In this document: positions 31,736-42,516 of the stretch, piece after piece
Numbering within the stretch: position 1 is the first letter of the stretch
Layout of the letters: each line of letters opens with the position of its first letter
Assembly: GCA_001592805.2 (NCBI GenBank)
Contig: CP051143.1
Coordinates: 1,426,001 to 1,490,000 of the forward strand
Reading direction: 5' to 3'
Source: Peltaster fructicola
Lineage: Eukaryota; Ascomycota; Dothideomycetes
Length of the DNA stretch: 64,000 bases
Notes under the pieces: model-generated
The model's input: the letters and a program-made list of their open reading frames with translations, nothing else
What the model was told of the DNA's origin: nothing
The model's database searches: none
Program-made: the position numbers and the translations under genes

Positions 31736-33565
31736 TCACTTCAATGTACTCCGTTGCCTTATATCAGTGCTGCCGTTCGCGTGTCCAGCATCTGTAGAGC
31801 TCGTCTTGAGCGATGTGCTGTCCACTTTATGGTCTGACGCCTCGACAGCATTATCGGCAACAAGCTTCCTCTTGCCCAGTCGAGTCTGAATTCGCTGGAT
31901 CACTGCCTTGACTCGTTGTCGTAAAGGACTCTCTGGCACCTCTTCGAGTAGCACAAACTTCCTCACAAGGAGGTTGAATATGCTGCCAAATCCCAGAGCG
32001 ATGACAGTGCTAGTGAGAATGATCACATTGTAGGGCATGCTGAAGTCAGGTGTGGGCAAAGGTAATAACAAGCCCGTGGTTCGGAGGTACTGCTCCTTCA
32101 TGCCGGTAGTTGGCAGCACTCGAACGACTGCAGCACCAATATCAAATCCACGATTTGCGTCTGGCGGATATTCTGTGTATCTCAGTATGGCTTTCTCGAC
32201 CTCATACTGCAGGGTGACCGTGCTCTCAGCTGGGATGATGAGCATGAGCTCGAGATGTGTGCCTCGCTTGCGGTCGATCAGTGGTGTGTAATACATCTTT
32301 TCGATCGCTGCGCCCTGGACAGAAAGAGTGTGCATGTAGGGTCTGATGAACCATGGTAGTGACTCAAAGAAGATGATCTGTTGTGGGTACTGATGTGGGT
32401 TGCGAATCGTTGTCTGCATACCACCACGCTCCTGTCCGTGTCCAGTCATCTGACGAGAGACGAACAGTGCAGGCAGTGGACGGGTTGTAGTGATATCGAG
32501 CTGTTGCTGTGAAGCGATGAGGTCGAAGTCTCCATCCGAATCAAGGTTGTATGTTCGCACGCCTTCGCTATGTCCAGCATCGATGCCGATAGATTGGATG
32601 TCGCGCTCTGCAGGGACATTGACCGTCACCCGGTCGGGCTCAGCACCTACCTGGCCACAAACGCCTTTCAGCTGACGTCCGAATACTTTGCTCAGAGACC
32701 ATGCCATCTCTCCTTCGAGAGACTTTGGAAAGCAGGAGTCGTGAGAGTCCGATTTACTGCCGTCACATTGTATCTCCTCCCGAGGTAAAGGTCGAGGTAT
32801 GGGATCTTGCCTGCCTCGCATGCTTCGTGGTATTGACAAAGCCATAGAAATACCCTGCTCGATCTCCAAGCTGCAAGCAGCACCAGCTGGACACAGCGTC
32901 CTCACGTCGATTGACATACTCTGCCAAGATGCGTCGAAGAGCTTGTGACCGTCGAGGAGGCTTGAGATGCCTGCCTTGCCCTTGCACGGAAGCAATTTCA
33001 AGAATGGTGTAAGGTTCTCTGTGCAGATCACCTCTCTGGGCAGCAAGCCATGCATGAGCTTGGCCGACGAGCTCTGCAATTGTCCTTCCGGCTCAAATGT
33101 GAGAACAGGACTTGTGGTCTTGGTGCTGTCGATGAAGTTGAGACTGGCACAAAACAGTCCACTCAAGCTGTTCACCAATGCACTCCATCGTTGCTCAATC
33201 TCTGCATCGTCTTGACCTTCGAGCCATGCCCATATCTCGACACCAGTACCACCTTCACGACGACCTCCATGTGGTCGAGGTCCCCACTGTTCATCGTCCC
33301 ATCGTCCAAGCGCGAATCGTAAATGAAGCTCAGATGTGTGAGTAGACTGCAGTATTTGAGCCAACGATCGAGGGAAGTATCGGTAGTGGTGTGATCTATA
33401 TGCTGCGAGCGGAGTCGTCGCGTTGAAGGTGAAGTCTGCGTGAAGATGGTGGTTCGGGAGAGGTGTCAGCTCGAGGTGCTCACTGTGCGTGTGACCTGTC
33501 GTTGTTTGCGCCTGTGTCCATGCTGCCAGCAGCGTGGGAGCGAGCAGCAGTTGAAGGAGCCTCAT
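31736..33565 (-). CDS. GPI16: GPI transamidase subunit Gpi16 (PIG-T)
   Basis: A 609-aa single-exon type I membrane protein of the GPI transamidase complex in the ER, which attaches GPI anchors to secreted proteins. The N-terminal signal peptide is MRLLQLLLAPTLLAAWTQA; upstream sequence is open but the first ATG is at 33565. Family blocks: LELTPLPNHHLHADFTF, YRYFPRSLAQILQSTHTSEL, RFALGRWDDEQWG, LPREVICTENLTPFLKLLPC, GISSLLDGHKLFDASWQSM and the W-rich FFESLPWFIRPYMHTLS. A C-terminal membrane segment (MPYNVIILTSTVIALGFGSI) is followed by a short basic cytosolic tail. In yeast and humans this subunit is disulfide-linked to the catalytic subunit Gpi8; a Cys in the IC...LPC region is available. Divergent from LUC7 with 240 bp between starts. 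Confidence 0.94.
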   Translation of the reverse strand: MRLLQLLLAPTLLAAWTQAQTTTGHTHSEHLELTPLPNHHLHADFTFNATTPLAAYRSHHYRYFPRSLAQILQSTHTSELHLRFALGRWDDEQWGPRPHGGRREGGTGVEIWAWLEGQDDAEIEQRWSALVNSLSGLFCASLNFIDSTKTTSPVLTFEPEGQLQSSSAKLMHGLLPREVICTENLTPFLKLLPCKGKAGISSLLDGHKLFDASWQSMSIDVRTLCPAGAACSLEIEQGISMALSIPRSMRGRQDPIPRPLPREEIQCDGSKSDSHDSCFPKSLEGEMAWSLSKVFGRQLKGVCGQVGAEPDRVTVNVPAERDIQSIGIDAGHSEGVRTYNLDSDGDFDLIASQQQLDITTTRPLPALFVSRQMTGHGQERGGMQTTIRNPHQYPQQIIFFESLPWFIRPYMHTLSVQGAAIEKMYYTPLIDRKRGTHLELMLIIPAESTVTLQYEVEKAILRYTEYPPDANRGFDIGAAVVRVLPTTGMKEQYLRTTGLLLPLPTPDFSMPYNVIILTSTVIALGFGSIFNLLVRKFVLLEEVPESPLRQRVKAVIQRIQTRLGKRKLVADNAVEASDHKVDSTSLKTSSTDAGHANGSTDIRQRSTLK

Positions 33566-33805
33566 TCCAGTATCAGTGCTCTGTCCATTGAGTGCAATCA
33601 CGAGTGATCATGCGCATAACAATGTGACGTGCTTATTGACCACCTTGCTGGAGTTGGCGTTGACAATTCGGTGGAGACAAATCGAAGCTTCGAAGTCTAA
33701 AACATCTTCCTTTGCTACAACCACTGCGCGCAGGACAGCAACCTTGCGACACTGTCTCGGGCTACGTTGACTTGTTAGCGAATTCATACAACATCACCGC
33801 CAGCC

Positions 33806-34678
33806 ATGGCGGCCGAACAGCGAAAGCTGCTGGAGCAGCTCATGGGGGACAACCTCATGTCCATGCCTGGTACTGCTTCTAAGCAAGCACAACTCAGCAT
33901 TTCAGATCCCAGTGTATGCCGCTCCTACCTCTGTGGCTCTTGCCCTCATGATCTGTTCACCAACACCAAGCAAGACTTAGGTCAGTGCAAGAAAGCACAC
34001 GTGCCCAACCTCAAGGAAGAATACCTCGCGAAAAGCGACGACGAGAAGCATCAACTCGGTTTCGACTTCGACTATATGCGCGATATCTCCAGATATGTCT
34101 CAGACTGCGACCGACGTATCGACTCCGCCCAGAAAAGACTCGAGAAGACCCCAGACGAACAACGTCAGACAAATGCTCTTCTGGAGCAAATCTCAGGTCA
34201 CACAAAACAGATCGATGCTGGACTTGTTGAAGTGGAGGTTTTGGCAGAGTCGGGAGCTGTGAGCATGGCTGTACATGAGTTCCACAAAGTCAGAGTACAC
34301 AAGATGTCGAAAGAGGATCGAGAAAGAGAGCTGAAGGCACTGTCAGACACGTCAGGTCCAAGTGGTCACCAGAAGCTGCAGGTCTGTGATGTTTGCGGCG
34401 CTTACCTGTCGCGACTGGACAACGATCGACGACTGGCGGATCACTTCTTCGGAAAAATGCACCTTGGATATGCTGCGATGCGCAAAGAGATGGAGAAGCT
34501 GACGAAAGAGCTGAAGGGTCGCCAGCCTCCACAAACGAACTACCATCAGGACGATGATCGTCATGGCGGCTATGGCGATGGCGGCTATCAGGGTCACAGA
34601 CGAGGTGGCGGCGGAGGAGGCTATGGAGGTGGAAGAGGCGGTTATGGTGGCGGTGGTAGGGGAAGAGGCAGATGGTAA
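33806..34678 (+). CDS. LUC7: U1 snRNP component Luc7 with RGG-type tail
   Basis: A 290-aa LUC7 family protein, which stabilises U1 snRNP at 5' splice sites. Two zinc fingers are visible: a CCCH type at ~38-64 (VCRSYLCGSCPHDLFTNTKQ, DLGQCKKAH) and a C2H2 type at ~193-220 (LQVCDVCGAYLSRLDNDRRL, ADHFFGKMHLGY). The first residues, MAAEQRKLLEQLMGD, are the family opening. Between them is a long coiled-coil helix. After ~250 comes a glycine/arginine tail (RRGGGGGGYGGGRGGYGGGG) in place of the RS tail of human LUC7L; this composition usually binds RNA and drives condensation. Single exon. The stop is 45 bp from that of the dienelactone hydrolase on the other strand. Confidence 0.93.
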   Translation: MAAEQRKLLEQLMGDNLMSMPGTASKQAQLSISDPSVCRSYLCGSCPHDLFTNTKQDLGQCKKAHVPNLKEEYLAKSDDEKHQLGFDFDYMRDISRYVSDCDRRIDSAQKRLEKTPDEQRQTNALLEQISGHTKQIDAGLVEVEVLAESGAVSMAVHEFHKVRVHKMSKEDRERELKALSDTSGPSGHQKLQVCDVCGAYLSRLDNDRRLADHFFGKMHLGYAAMRKEMEKLTKELKGRQPPQTNYHQDDDRHGGYGDGGYQGHRRGGGGGGYGGGRGGYGGGGRGRGRW

Positions 34679-34723
34679 GTACGGGACATGCATACAGAGG
34701 CGAACGATGCTCTGTAACTTCGA

Positions 34724-35646
34724 CTATTTGTTCTCGCCAAGGTGGAGGTCGAACCAGGCAATGATGCCAGCCAAGCTCTGCTCCTTTGCCCATCGCTCGT
34801 ATGGGACCGAAAGATCGCAACGAAGAGCGAAACCATGTTCAACACCAGAGAAGAGCTGCACATGATATGTCGCCTTTCTCTCGATCAGAACATCGACCGC
34901 TTTGTTTCTCGACTCTGTACCGAAAGTAAAGTCCGTCTCGGCACATGAGAGAAGCAATGGCTTCTCAAGCTTACGGAAATGTTCTTCCTTAAGGAACGCT
35001 GGATGCGCGAACGCGCCGACCTGGCAAGCTGGAGGACTGTTGTTTGGACCGGGTGCGAGCGAATCGCACACATAAGGAGCGCCAAAGCAATATCTACGAT
35101 CGAGTCAGTTCTCCCATCAAGAGTTTAGCATTCTCAACTAACCCAACACAAGCATATCGAGTGCTTGGCTTGCCATATTTGTGCTTCACAGCATCGATCC
35201 ATCCGGGGACATGAGCTGCTGCAAAGTCGCCGTGCTTCTTCAGGAAAGCGTTAAAGTCAAAGCCTTCGACTGGCGTCTTGGCGTCTGTACGATATAGGTA
35301 GACAGGATCCTGTTTGTACGTCAGCTACATCACAAGGAAGATTGCCCTCCAGACATACGCCCTGGAAGTAGTCGAGACCGAGTACAAGATAGCCTGCCTT
35401 CGCCATCTCGTCCATGATCAGAAGACCGTTTGTGAACATGCCATAGACGTCGGCATAGTACAGAATGATGTTGCCGTTTGCTTTGCCTGCTGGCGGCTCC
35501 GAAATGTAGGTCTCGATGTTGTCGACCTTTTCGAATCTGCCAAGAGCAGTGCCAGAATGTATGTGTCCCTTCAGACAGCAACCGGCAGATGGTTTGGCAA
35601 GCCATTCTGGTTCTGCAGGCTCATAGTTTGCTTGCTTTTGAGACAT
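34724..35646 (-). CDS. Dienelactone hydrolase family protein (AIM2-like), three exons
   Basis: A 274-aa alpha/beta hydrolase of the dienelactone hydrolase family. Exons are 35359-35646, 35143-35309 and 34724-35093; both introns are 49 nt (GTATGT...AAACAG and GTTAGT...CGTAG), and each join keeps the frame. The second intron splits the nucleophile motif: splicing yields VGYCFGAPYVC, with Cys as nucleophile as in bacterial dienelactone hydrolases. The Asp (CAETDFTFG) and His (SGVEHGFALR) of the triad are present. The N-terminus has conserved GCCLKGHIHSG and the oxyanion-side ILYYADVYGMFTNGLLIMDE. Bacterial relatives open dienelactones in chlorocatechol breakdown; yeast Aim2 has no firm substrate. 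Cytosolic, since no targeting signal is seen. Broad hydrolase role only. Confidence 0.9.
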
Positions 35647-35985
35647 GTTGATGCTTGGATGACTACTTGTATCGTTGAGTCAACTGCTTGCTGTGGATCG
35701 TTCTCAGCTATCTACGCTGGCTCGATGCTGGACCTCAAGAGCAATGTGAGATGCTGTAGGTTTTAGCAACGCTATTCTCCTCAGAACCATTCGATTTAGA
35801 GACATATGCTTGCAAATTGGCCCCACTAAAAGAGACATTGTTGTCATGGACCGGTAAGTATATCGGTTGTACGGCATGTCATCACACCATCGAGTCGACA
35901 GCCAGAGCATGATCACTGTCTTGTGAGCGTATAATGTAAGAGCTTATCATTCATATTCTTTTCACATAAGGCGCTGACTCTTGAT
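35647..35985. other. Intergenic, promoter of dienelactone hydrolase gene
   Basis: About 340 bp between two minus-strand genes; no coding sequence seen. Confidence 0.5.
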
Positions 35986-37243
35986 TTACGCTTGCATATT
36001 ACGCATAGCCTCCAGGTTCCTCCTGACAACAGTCCTCTTCGTCACCGGGTTGTTGTTGTAGTTTGCTGGACCAAAGTCAGGCGTGCCGCCGAGAGTTCCA
36101 AAGATATCACCGATGTAGTTGTTGGCAGGCACTCCCTTGGCGAAGGTCGAGTCCCATTGCTTCAAGATACCATCAATGACTTGGACACCGGCGAGGTAGA
36201 TGTTCTGCAAGGATGGTTCGAACGCACCCTGGTCTGCGTAGAACAAGTTCTCGGTGGCAGCTTCACCAGGGTATGGACGATCAAAGTCGGATGCTGTGCG
36301 CATAACGATGATTCGAGAGAAGTCGACAAGCTTCTGCTTGGCTGCTCGCACTAGTACTTCCAGGGTGGCGTTGTCCTCCTGAGCTGTGGTACAATAAACG
36401 CCAGTGCCGTTGGTGACCAGCTTGGTGTAGTTGCCGAAAGCCTCAGAGAGCAGTGCGCCGCTGTAATAGACGTCTGATGTAGCCACGTCGCACTCAACCA
36501 CACTTGGTGCCTTTGCGCCAGCTGCGTACAGGGGATTGGCAGCGTACTTGGCGCGATATGCAACCGCAGCATCGCTGTCGTTGAGTGTAGCCTGGCGAGC
36601 AAGGTTTGCGGCTATCTTCTGCAAGTTTTGGTTGACCTCGAACACCTCAGTGCCGTAGATCGACTGTGGGTACTCATCAGTGGTTGTGCTTCCTTGTGGC
36701 ACATAACCGGTTGTCCAATTTGATGGTAGATCTCTAATGTCGAACTCATACTGTAGAGCGACCTGGATAGCGTATCGAGCGAATGTGACGCTACAGATTG
36801 TAGCTGTCTCTGGGTTCACACCGGCGATACCAGCAATGAAGAAGTATGACGTTGTGAGGTCGAACTTTCCTGACAGTACAAGAGCCATGATGGTGGCAGC
36901 AGCATTGATCTCGCTCTCGCCCGTCACCAGCTGACAGATCTCACCATTGGCTGTGCAGTGAGCATCGGGGTATTCTGGACTGAAGCCTGGAATTGTGATG
37001 TTGTTGGCAAGCAGATTGAAGTCCGGGATGCCGTACCACACATTGGCCTGTCAGTGTCAGTGAGATCGAGCTCCTTGATCGTCCACTACTAACCTCGTAT
37101 GAGAACATGTTGATGAGGAAGACCTTTGGTTTGATCTTCTGGTCGTGGCCGTAGCCTCCTCCCCAGTGCTGTGGAACCCATCCCGCCCATGCTGAGGTGA
37201 GCAGTGTACTGCTGAGAAGCAGGGAAACGAGCATTGGCTGCAT
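35986..37243 (-). CDS. Purine nucleoside permease (NUP family), two exons
   Basis: A 403-aa member of the fungal NUP family (purine nucleoside permease, related in fold to nucleoside phosphorylases). Exon 1 is 37094-37243 and exon 2 is 35986-37047; the 46-nt intron has GTTAGT and GACAG ends and sits after MFSYE at a codon boundary. Residues 1-20 are a signal peptide (MQPMLVSLLLSSTLLTSAWA), and there are few or no membrane-spanning segments, so 'permease' is a historical name from Candida Nup and the protein is probably secreted or surface-bound. Family blocks include KIKPKVFLINMFSYEANVWY, FFIAGIAGVNPETAT, VMRTASDFDRPYPGEAATEN and the nucleoside-recognition-like SGALLSEAFGNYTKL. Likely role: nucleoside scavenging. 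Confidence 0.9.
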
Positions 37244-37670
37244 TGTCAAGAATTTGGTTGATGGTCTTGACGGAGAATGAGACGGTGTGAGAAGGGAGAA
37301 CAATAGACTTAATAGCTTTTCATGCAGCTGAGCTGATCGGTGTTCGCCTCGCCATGCATTGGCCCTGCAGGTACAAACTCTTAGGTCAGTCGAGATAAGG
37401 ACTGCACAGGGTGCGTCATGTTGGTGCGCCAATCTTTCGAAGGTTCGATCGAAGCTCGAGAAGGATTTCTAGCGAAAGAACTAAGCTCGACATAGAAGGA
37501 AGATCGGCGAGCTGGAGAAGCCGCCAAGGATAGGCGAAGAGATTGGCTTGCTGGTTCTTGCACGCTCGCCTGACATAATAGATAGTACACAAACGAACTC
37601 TGGAAATGCTGCAATGCCTTGGGGTATCTTCTTTCTAACGCCATGCAATGTATTTGTCCCTCAGATCTGA
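37244..37670. other. Intergenic, promoter of NUP-family gene
   Basis: About 430 bp between the NUP-family start and the TFB3 stop (both minus strand). Nothing coding supported. Confidence 0.5.
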
Positions 37671-38844
37671 TCAGAACGGATCCTCCAACCTGACATCCCT
37701 CGCGCCGATGGCTGCTCTCTGTGTAGCAACAACTGCATTGTCTTCTCTTGCTTTAGCATGTTCCATTGTCTCATCAGCCACGAACACGCCAAGCCCAGCG
37801 AATGCCTCACACAACGCTCGTGTCTCAAATGTCTTGACATCATAGCCACCTGCTTGCAAAAGGCTGTCCTTTGAGGGCTCCTGTATGCCCTGCCACACAT
37901 ACTCTGGTTGGAGCGCATGATACTTCCTACCATGAAAGCTGAGCCCGCCAAATGCGTCAATTGGCGCTTCTGGCTCAGGTGCAGCCCGACTTTTCAGGCC
38001 CTTGAAGCGATGGTTGGGAGCCGGTTGTGTGATGTCTGCGGCCTGCAGCTGTCGTTGACGCTCAGCGGCTGCTTGTCTGTCAAGACGACGTTTGAGCTGC
38101 ACCTGCTGACCCTGTTTCGCGATCTTGTCTGCATTGTTGCCAGTCTTGTCAGAGGCCAGCTTCTGTATGATCTCACGACGACTCTCAGCCAGTTCTCGAC
38201 GCTCCTCTTCCTCTTCCCGCCTTGCCGCTTCTCGCCTTAGCTTCGCCGCTTCGCGTTCCTGCTTTTGCTGTGCTGTGTGTGAAGCTTTCTCTTGTTGCTC
38301 CAAATTGGCATTCTCCCTGATCTCATCTTGATGTGCCTTCTGATACTGCTCAAGCCGAGCATTGTTGGCATCGACATCAATATTGTTGACGAGATTGAAG
38401 GTGATGTCCTCGACCTCGTTCAGGTAGTCGTTATATGATCGAAGATCTTCAAAATCGTCTTCACGCTTGTTGAACACTGCCGCTATTCGTCGTCGAATAT
38501 CAACTTCTCTTTCCACCTTGATATCTTCAAAGGTCTGTTCTCTGAAACGGTGCTTTCGAAGTGTCCTACCGCAGCCAGGTAATGGACAAGGTGCTGGCCC
38601 GTGGCTGAAGATGCGGTCCACGCAGGACTCGCACATCTTGTGGTAACATTCTGGATTGACGAGGAAGCGTAGGTTCGCGTTGAGATATCTGCTGCTCTTG
38701 CATACAGGACATATCTCTGCGAAGCGATCAGAGACGTTGTGAGCGCAGACAAAAGAACATACCGTCTTGAGTGGCGCCAAGTGCAGATGTCGCCTTCTTG
38801 CTCGCCGCCGGCTGTGCTTTAGGATGTTGTGCAAGTCGAGACAT
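37671..38844 (-). CDS. TFB3: TFIIH/CAK assembly factor Tfb3 (MAT1)
   Basis: A 375-aa MAT1/Tfb3 protein, the RING-finger subunit that links the CDK-activating kinase to core TFIIH in transcription initiation and DNA repair. Exon 1 is 38763-38844, exon 2 is 37671-38716; the 46-nt intron (GTATGT...TCGCAG) splits a Glu codon, giving ATQDEICPVCKSSRYLN. The N-terminal C3HC4 RING runs ICPVCKSSRYLNANLRFLVN, PECYHKMCESCVDRIFSHGP, CPLPGCGRTLRKHRF. Then come the MAT1 core (FEDIKVEREVDIRRRIAAVF, FNLVNNIDVD), a long charged coiled coil (~170-270) and a C-terminal region with YVWQGIQEPSKDSLLQAGGY, likely the kinase-binding part. Divergent from TIM17. Confidence 0.94.
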
Positions 38845-39282
38845 GATCTATTGCAGATATGATCTCGATGTCGGATCAATCGATGATGTTATGGTCCAGT
38901 AGAGCGGACTTCATCTTTCGTTTGTCTGGATTCGTAGGCTGAGTACGATCGAGTCACCTCGAATGAATGTATGTGTATGCAGGTATCCTGATCGTTGCTG
39001 ATTGGCTGACCAGATTACTGGTGGACGTCTAGAGCCCAGCCTGAGAGGTGCGCAGTCATTCTTACATCTACCGCGACTTTCGATCACGCTTGAGCGACAA
39101 CGCCGAACTTTTTGTAGAGTGTGACCAAGGTTCATTCAACCATCACGAGCGTATCGCCATCACGTCAAAGACCTGGCCATCGCGCCTCATTCGAGCCGGT
39201 CGTCACCTCACTGCCGCATAATATCTCTCTGCAACTACCTACTACGACGACTCCACCATCCTAAGCACCTTCAGGCCTCGAT
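38845..39282. promoter_or_regulatory. Divergent promoter region TFB3 / TIM17
   Basis: 438 bp between opposed start codons; no coding region. Holds both promoters by position; no clear TATA box seen. Confidence 0.5.
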
Positions 39283-39902
39283 ATGCCTCACGCAGAAGGA
39301 CATGGCATGGATCACTCACGAGATCCTTGTCCCTGGGTCGCCTTGTCAGACTTTGGAGGCGCATTCTGTATGGGTGTACGTGAACAGCTGGAGTACCTCG
39401 TGGGATTTCCACTAACACACGATGGCAGGCGATAGGAGGAGCTGTATGGCACGGTATCAAAGGCTACAGGAATAGTCCATACGGAGAGCGAGGAATTGGT
39501 GGTAAGTGTCACAACAGTGTCGTCTGATCTTGCAGCTGCTCACCACGATCCACAGCGATCACAGCGATAAAAGCACGAGCACCAGTCCTGGGAGGCAACT
39601 TCGGTGTGTGGGGAGGCATGTTCAGCTCATTCGACTGTGCAGTCAAGGGCGTTCGCAAAAAGGAGGATCCATGGAATGCCATTATCGCAGGCTTTTTCAC
39701 AGGAGGCTCTCTTGCCGTACGAGGTGGACCAAAAGCGATACGAAACGGTGCTATCGGATGCGCCATCCTCCTCGCAGTCATTGAAGGTGTTGGCATCGGG
39801 TTTCAACGAATGATGGCAGAAAGTACAAAGCTCGAGCTCCCTCCACCACCACCCAGTCAGCCCAACGTCGGTAGCGAAGGAAGGCTGGCAGCTACAGCGT
39901 GA
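39283..39902 (+). CDS. TIM17: Mitochondrial inner membrane translocase subunit Tim17, three exons
   Basis: A 170-aa core subunit of the TIM23 presequence translocase. Exons are 39283-39375, 39429-39501 and 39556-39902; introns are 53 nt (GTACGT...GGCAG) and 54 nt (GTAAGT...CCACAG). The joined product reads like the family throughout: [120 protein letters not shown], with four hydrophobic segments carrying GxxxG packing motifs. The two conserved cysteines that form a disulfide in yeast Tim17 (in DPCPW and near FDC) are present. The last ~30 residues are Pro-rich and variable. Very secure. Confidence 0.96.
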
Positions 39903-40356
39903 GCTCGATGCCGAAGACTTTTACATTCAAGAGCATGCATTATATACGAGTTTGGGAGCTGCTTGCATAGCGAGGCGTTTTGATGGTCCGGCTAGACAAG
40001 CTGGCTTCGTGTATAGATACATATACTCTCCTCTATCGCCTTGGAGATCAGCGCAGCCCCTATGAGGGTTGTTCTGACATCAGAAATGGCATTATTACAT
40101 CTAAAGCTTAGAACAACTGCGTTTCTGTCTGATCTTCAGCCCGCACAAGGCCTTTAAACAGACGCCGACCTAACATGTGCTCGGAGCCTGTCTTTATCTC
40201 AATCTTCGGTCGAGAGGGCTTCGCAACATCCTTGTGAAACCAAAGTGGAGGTGGCGCTCGACATCACTTGAACAACTCATCCCCATCAGCCAAACAGTTG
40301 AATGACAACTGGCAAGCTTCATCAGTACACGCCATAATGTTATGTGAGCAGATATC
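39903..40356. other. Intergenic, promoter of IKS1
   Basis: About 450 bp between two plus-strand genes; no coding region or RNA gene seen. Confidence 0.5.
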
Positions 40357-42485
40357 ATGGCCGACGACACCACTGCGAGGCAGATGTCGCTAGTGCCATA
40401 CACATACGACGATAGAGAGATTCTTCTGTATGCCTACACAAGCTCTCTCGCGCACAGGAACTAACTCTCCCAAGACAACAAGGTCGCGCAATAGTCGTGT
40501 ACGATGCGCACTCGCAGCAATTATCTGTCCAAAACGGACAGAACAAGGATGTTGACCTGATAGATTGTCCATACTGCCACAGGCCACTACTCGATAAAGC
40601 ACGACCAAGTAGCCATGGCGATGCATCACCTCGCTACGATGAGCGGCACTATGCGAGACCACACTCATTCGTCGACCCTGAATACTTCAGTATGTTGGCG
40701 TCTAGTCGACGCGCAACTCCAGTAGGTTCAGGCAGAGGCACGCCATCGTTTGGGCCGCAACGATTCTACCAGCCTGCTCTACGCTCTAGTCGCTCTCGAG
40801 AAGTGAGTGGGACTCAACCTCCAGCAAATGCCGAGTTCGTCGCCAGTGAGCCAGCGCCTTCCAGTGGCAAGGGCATCAGCAGCTCGGCGTTCAGTCCCGG
40901 CTATTTCAAGCAGTTCTTTCGAGAGGAGCGAGAGCTGGGCAGAGGCGGAAACGGAGTGGTTTTGCTGGTCGAGCATGTACTTGATGGTGTCAGCTTGGGT
41001 CACTTTGCATGCAAACGAATCCCTGTCGGCAATGATCATCAGTGGCTCGAGAAGGTACTCGTTGAAGTCAAGCTCTTGGCACAAGTTCCTCATCAGAACC
41101 TGGTGAAGTACCACTGGGTCTGGGTCGAGGAGCACCAGCCTGCAAGCTTTGGACCGAGTGTACCTTGCGTATGGATCCTTCAAGAATACTGCAATGGAGG
41201 AGATCTACACAACTATGTGCTTGGACCTCGAGAGGACACCAGCACTGCGGAAAAGCTCAAAGCACGGCACAGAAAGCAGTCGATGAGCGGGAACTCTCCA
41301 GTAAAAGACCTTCGAAGACAGAGTCGGCTCACGCTTGAGGAAATCTTTTCTTTCTTCCGAGACATCACCTCCGGCTTGCATCATCTGCACGCCAAAGGCT
41401 ACATTCACCGCGATGTAAAGCCGTCGAACTGTCTGCTCCAGCAGAGCGAGGGCAGGATACGAGTGTTACTCTCTGATTTTGGTGAAGTGCAGGCCACTGG
41501 AACCAGAAGAGGCAACACAGGTGCCACCGGCACCATCTCCTATTGTGCGCCTGAAGTGCTCCGACAGGAGCATGATGGCAGCTACGGCAACTTTACGACC
41601 AAAAGCGACATCTTCTCACTCGGCATGATAGTTTACTTTATGTGCTTCGGGCGGCTGCCTTACGTTAACGCTGACGATTTTGACGAGGACAACGAAGACC
41701 TGGACTTGCTCCGGGCTGAGATCACAGCGTGGCGAGGATTTGACGACAAGTCTCGCTCTCGCGATGATCTCCCAGAGAGGCTGTACAAATATCTACAGAG
41801 ACTCTTGAGCGTCGACCCGCTCGAACGGCCTAGCACCGACGATATCTTGACCAGCATCAAAGCTAGCACCGGCTTTGGCGACGTCACAGCGTGGATGGAC
41901 GATACACGAGTCACTTCTGTTGACTCGCCTAGAAAAGGTTCTCGCAGTCGAAAAGCATCGTATGTGGATGCTGCATATGGCACACTCCACCGCTCGCTCT
42001 CCAGCGATAAGGTCAGACGATCTCCATCGCCAATCAAGAAGCACGTCGATGAGTCTGATGCTTCTGGGATAGTACTCCGTCCTCGAAAGCTCGAACGACC
42101 ACAAAGTCGACCACCTAATCCTCCAATAAGTCCACAACTGATGCTTCCTGCACCACCACCTCCAGCGACACTAACCTCGCGCTTCCTGCAGATGATGCGA
42201 CATCCGGTGCTGCAATCGCTATGGTTCAGAGCTGCTATCTTTGTGGTCAAGATCGTGGTGTTACTGTATCCTTGTGGGCACTACGCACCGAACCCAATCT
42301 TACTGTACCCTTTGATCCTGCTGGCCAGCGCAGACCTCGCCATCGAGCCGCATGATCTGAGACGATCGTCCCTGACAGCTACCATTCATCTGCTAGTCAT
42401 CTGGTGGACGAGCAGAGCAGGCACACTGTGTTGCAATGCGGAAGACTTGGATGCATGGGAAATGTCCCGAGCATATGCCTGGTAG
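40357..42485 (+). CDS. IKS1: Serine/threonine protein kinase of the IKS family
   Basis: A 693-aa kinase. Exon 1 is 40357-40427 and exon 2 is 40475-42485; the 47-nt intron has a GTATGC donor, a CTAAC branch site and a CCCAAG acceptor, and splicing yields YDDREILLQQGRAIVVYDAH, as expected at the Iks1 N-terminus, followed by a CxxC zinc-like DCPYCHRPLL. Kinase motifs: glycine loop ELGRGGNGVVLLVEHVLDG, Lys in HFACKRIPVG, catalytic loop YIHRDVKPSNCLL, activation segment LLSDFGEVQATGTRRGNTG, and SYCAPEVLRQ. An insert (~residues 300-330) follows NGGDLHNYV. The C-terminus has two hydrophobic helices (LWFRAAIFVVKIVVLLY, PILLYPLILLASADLAI), suggesting membrane attachment. Yeast IKS1 is implicated in ion stress, but its role is poorly defined. 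The stop is 31 bp from the DPH2 stop. Confidence 0.9.
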
Positions 42486-42516
42486 ATGAGTATGCTTAAT
42501 GCTGAGCGTAGGTGGT

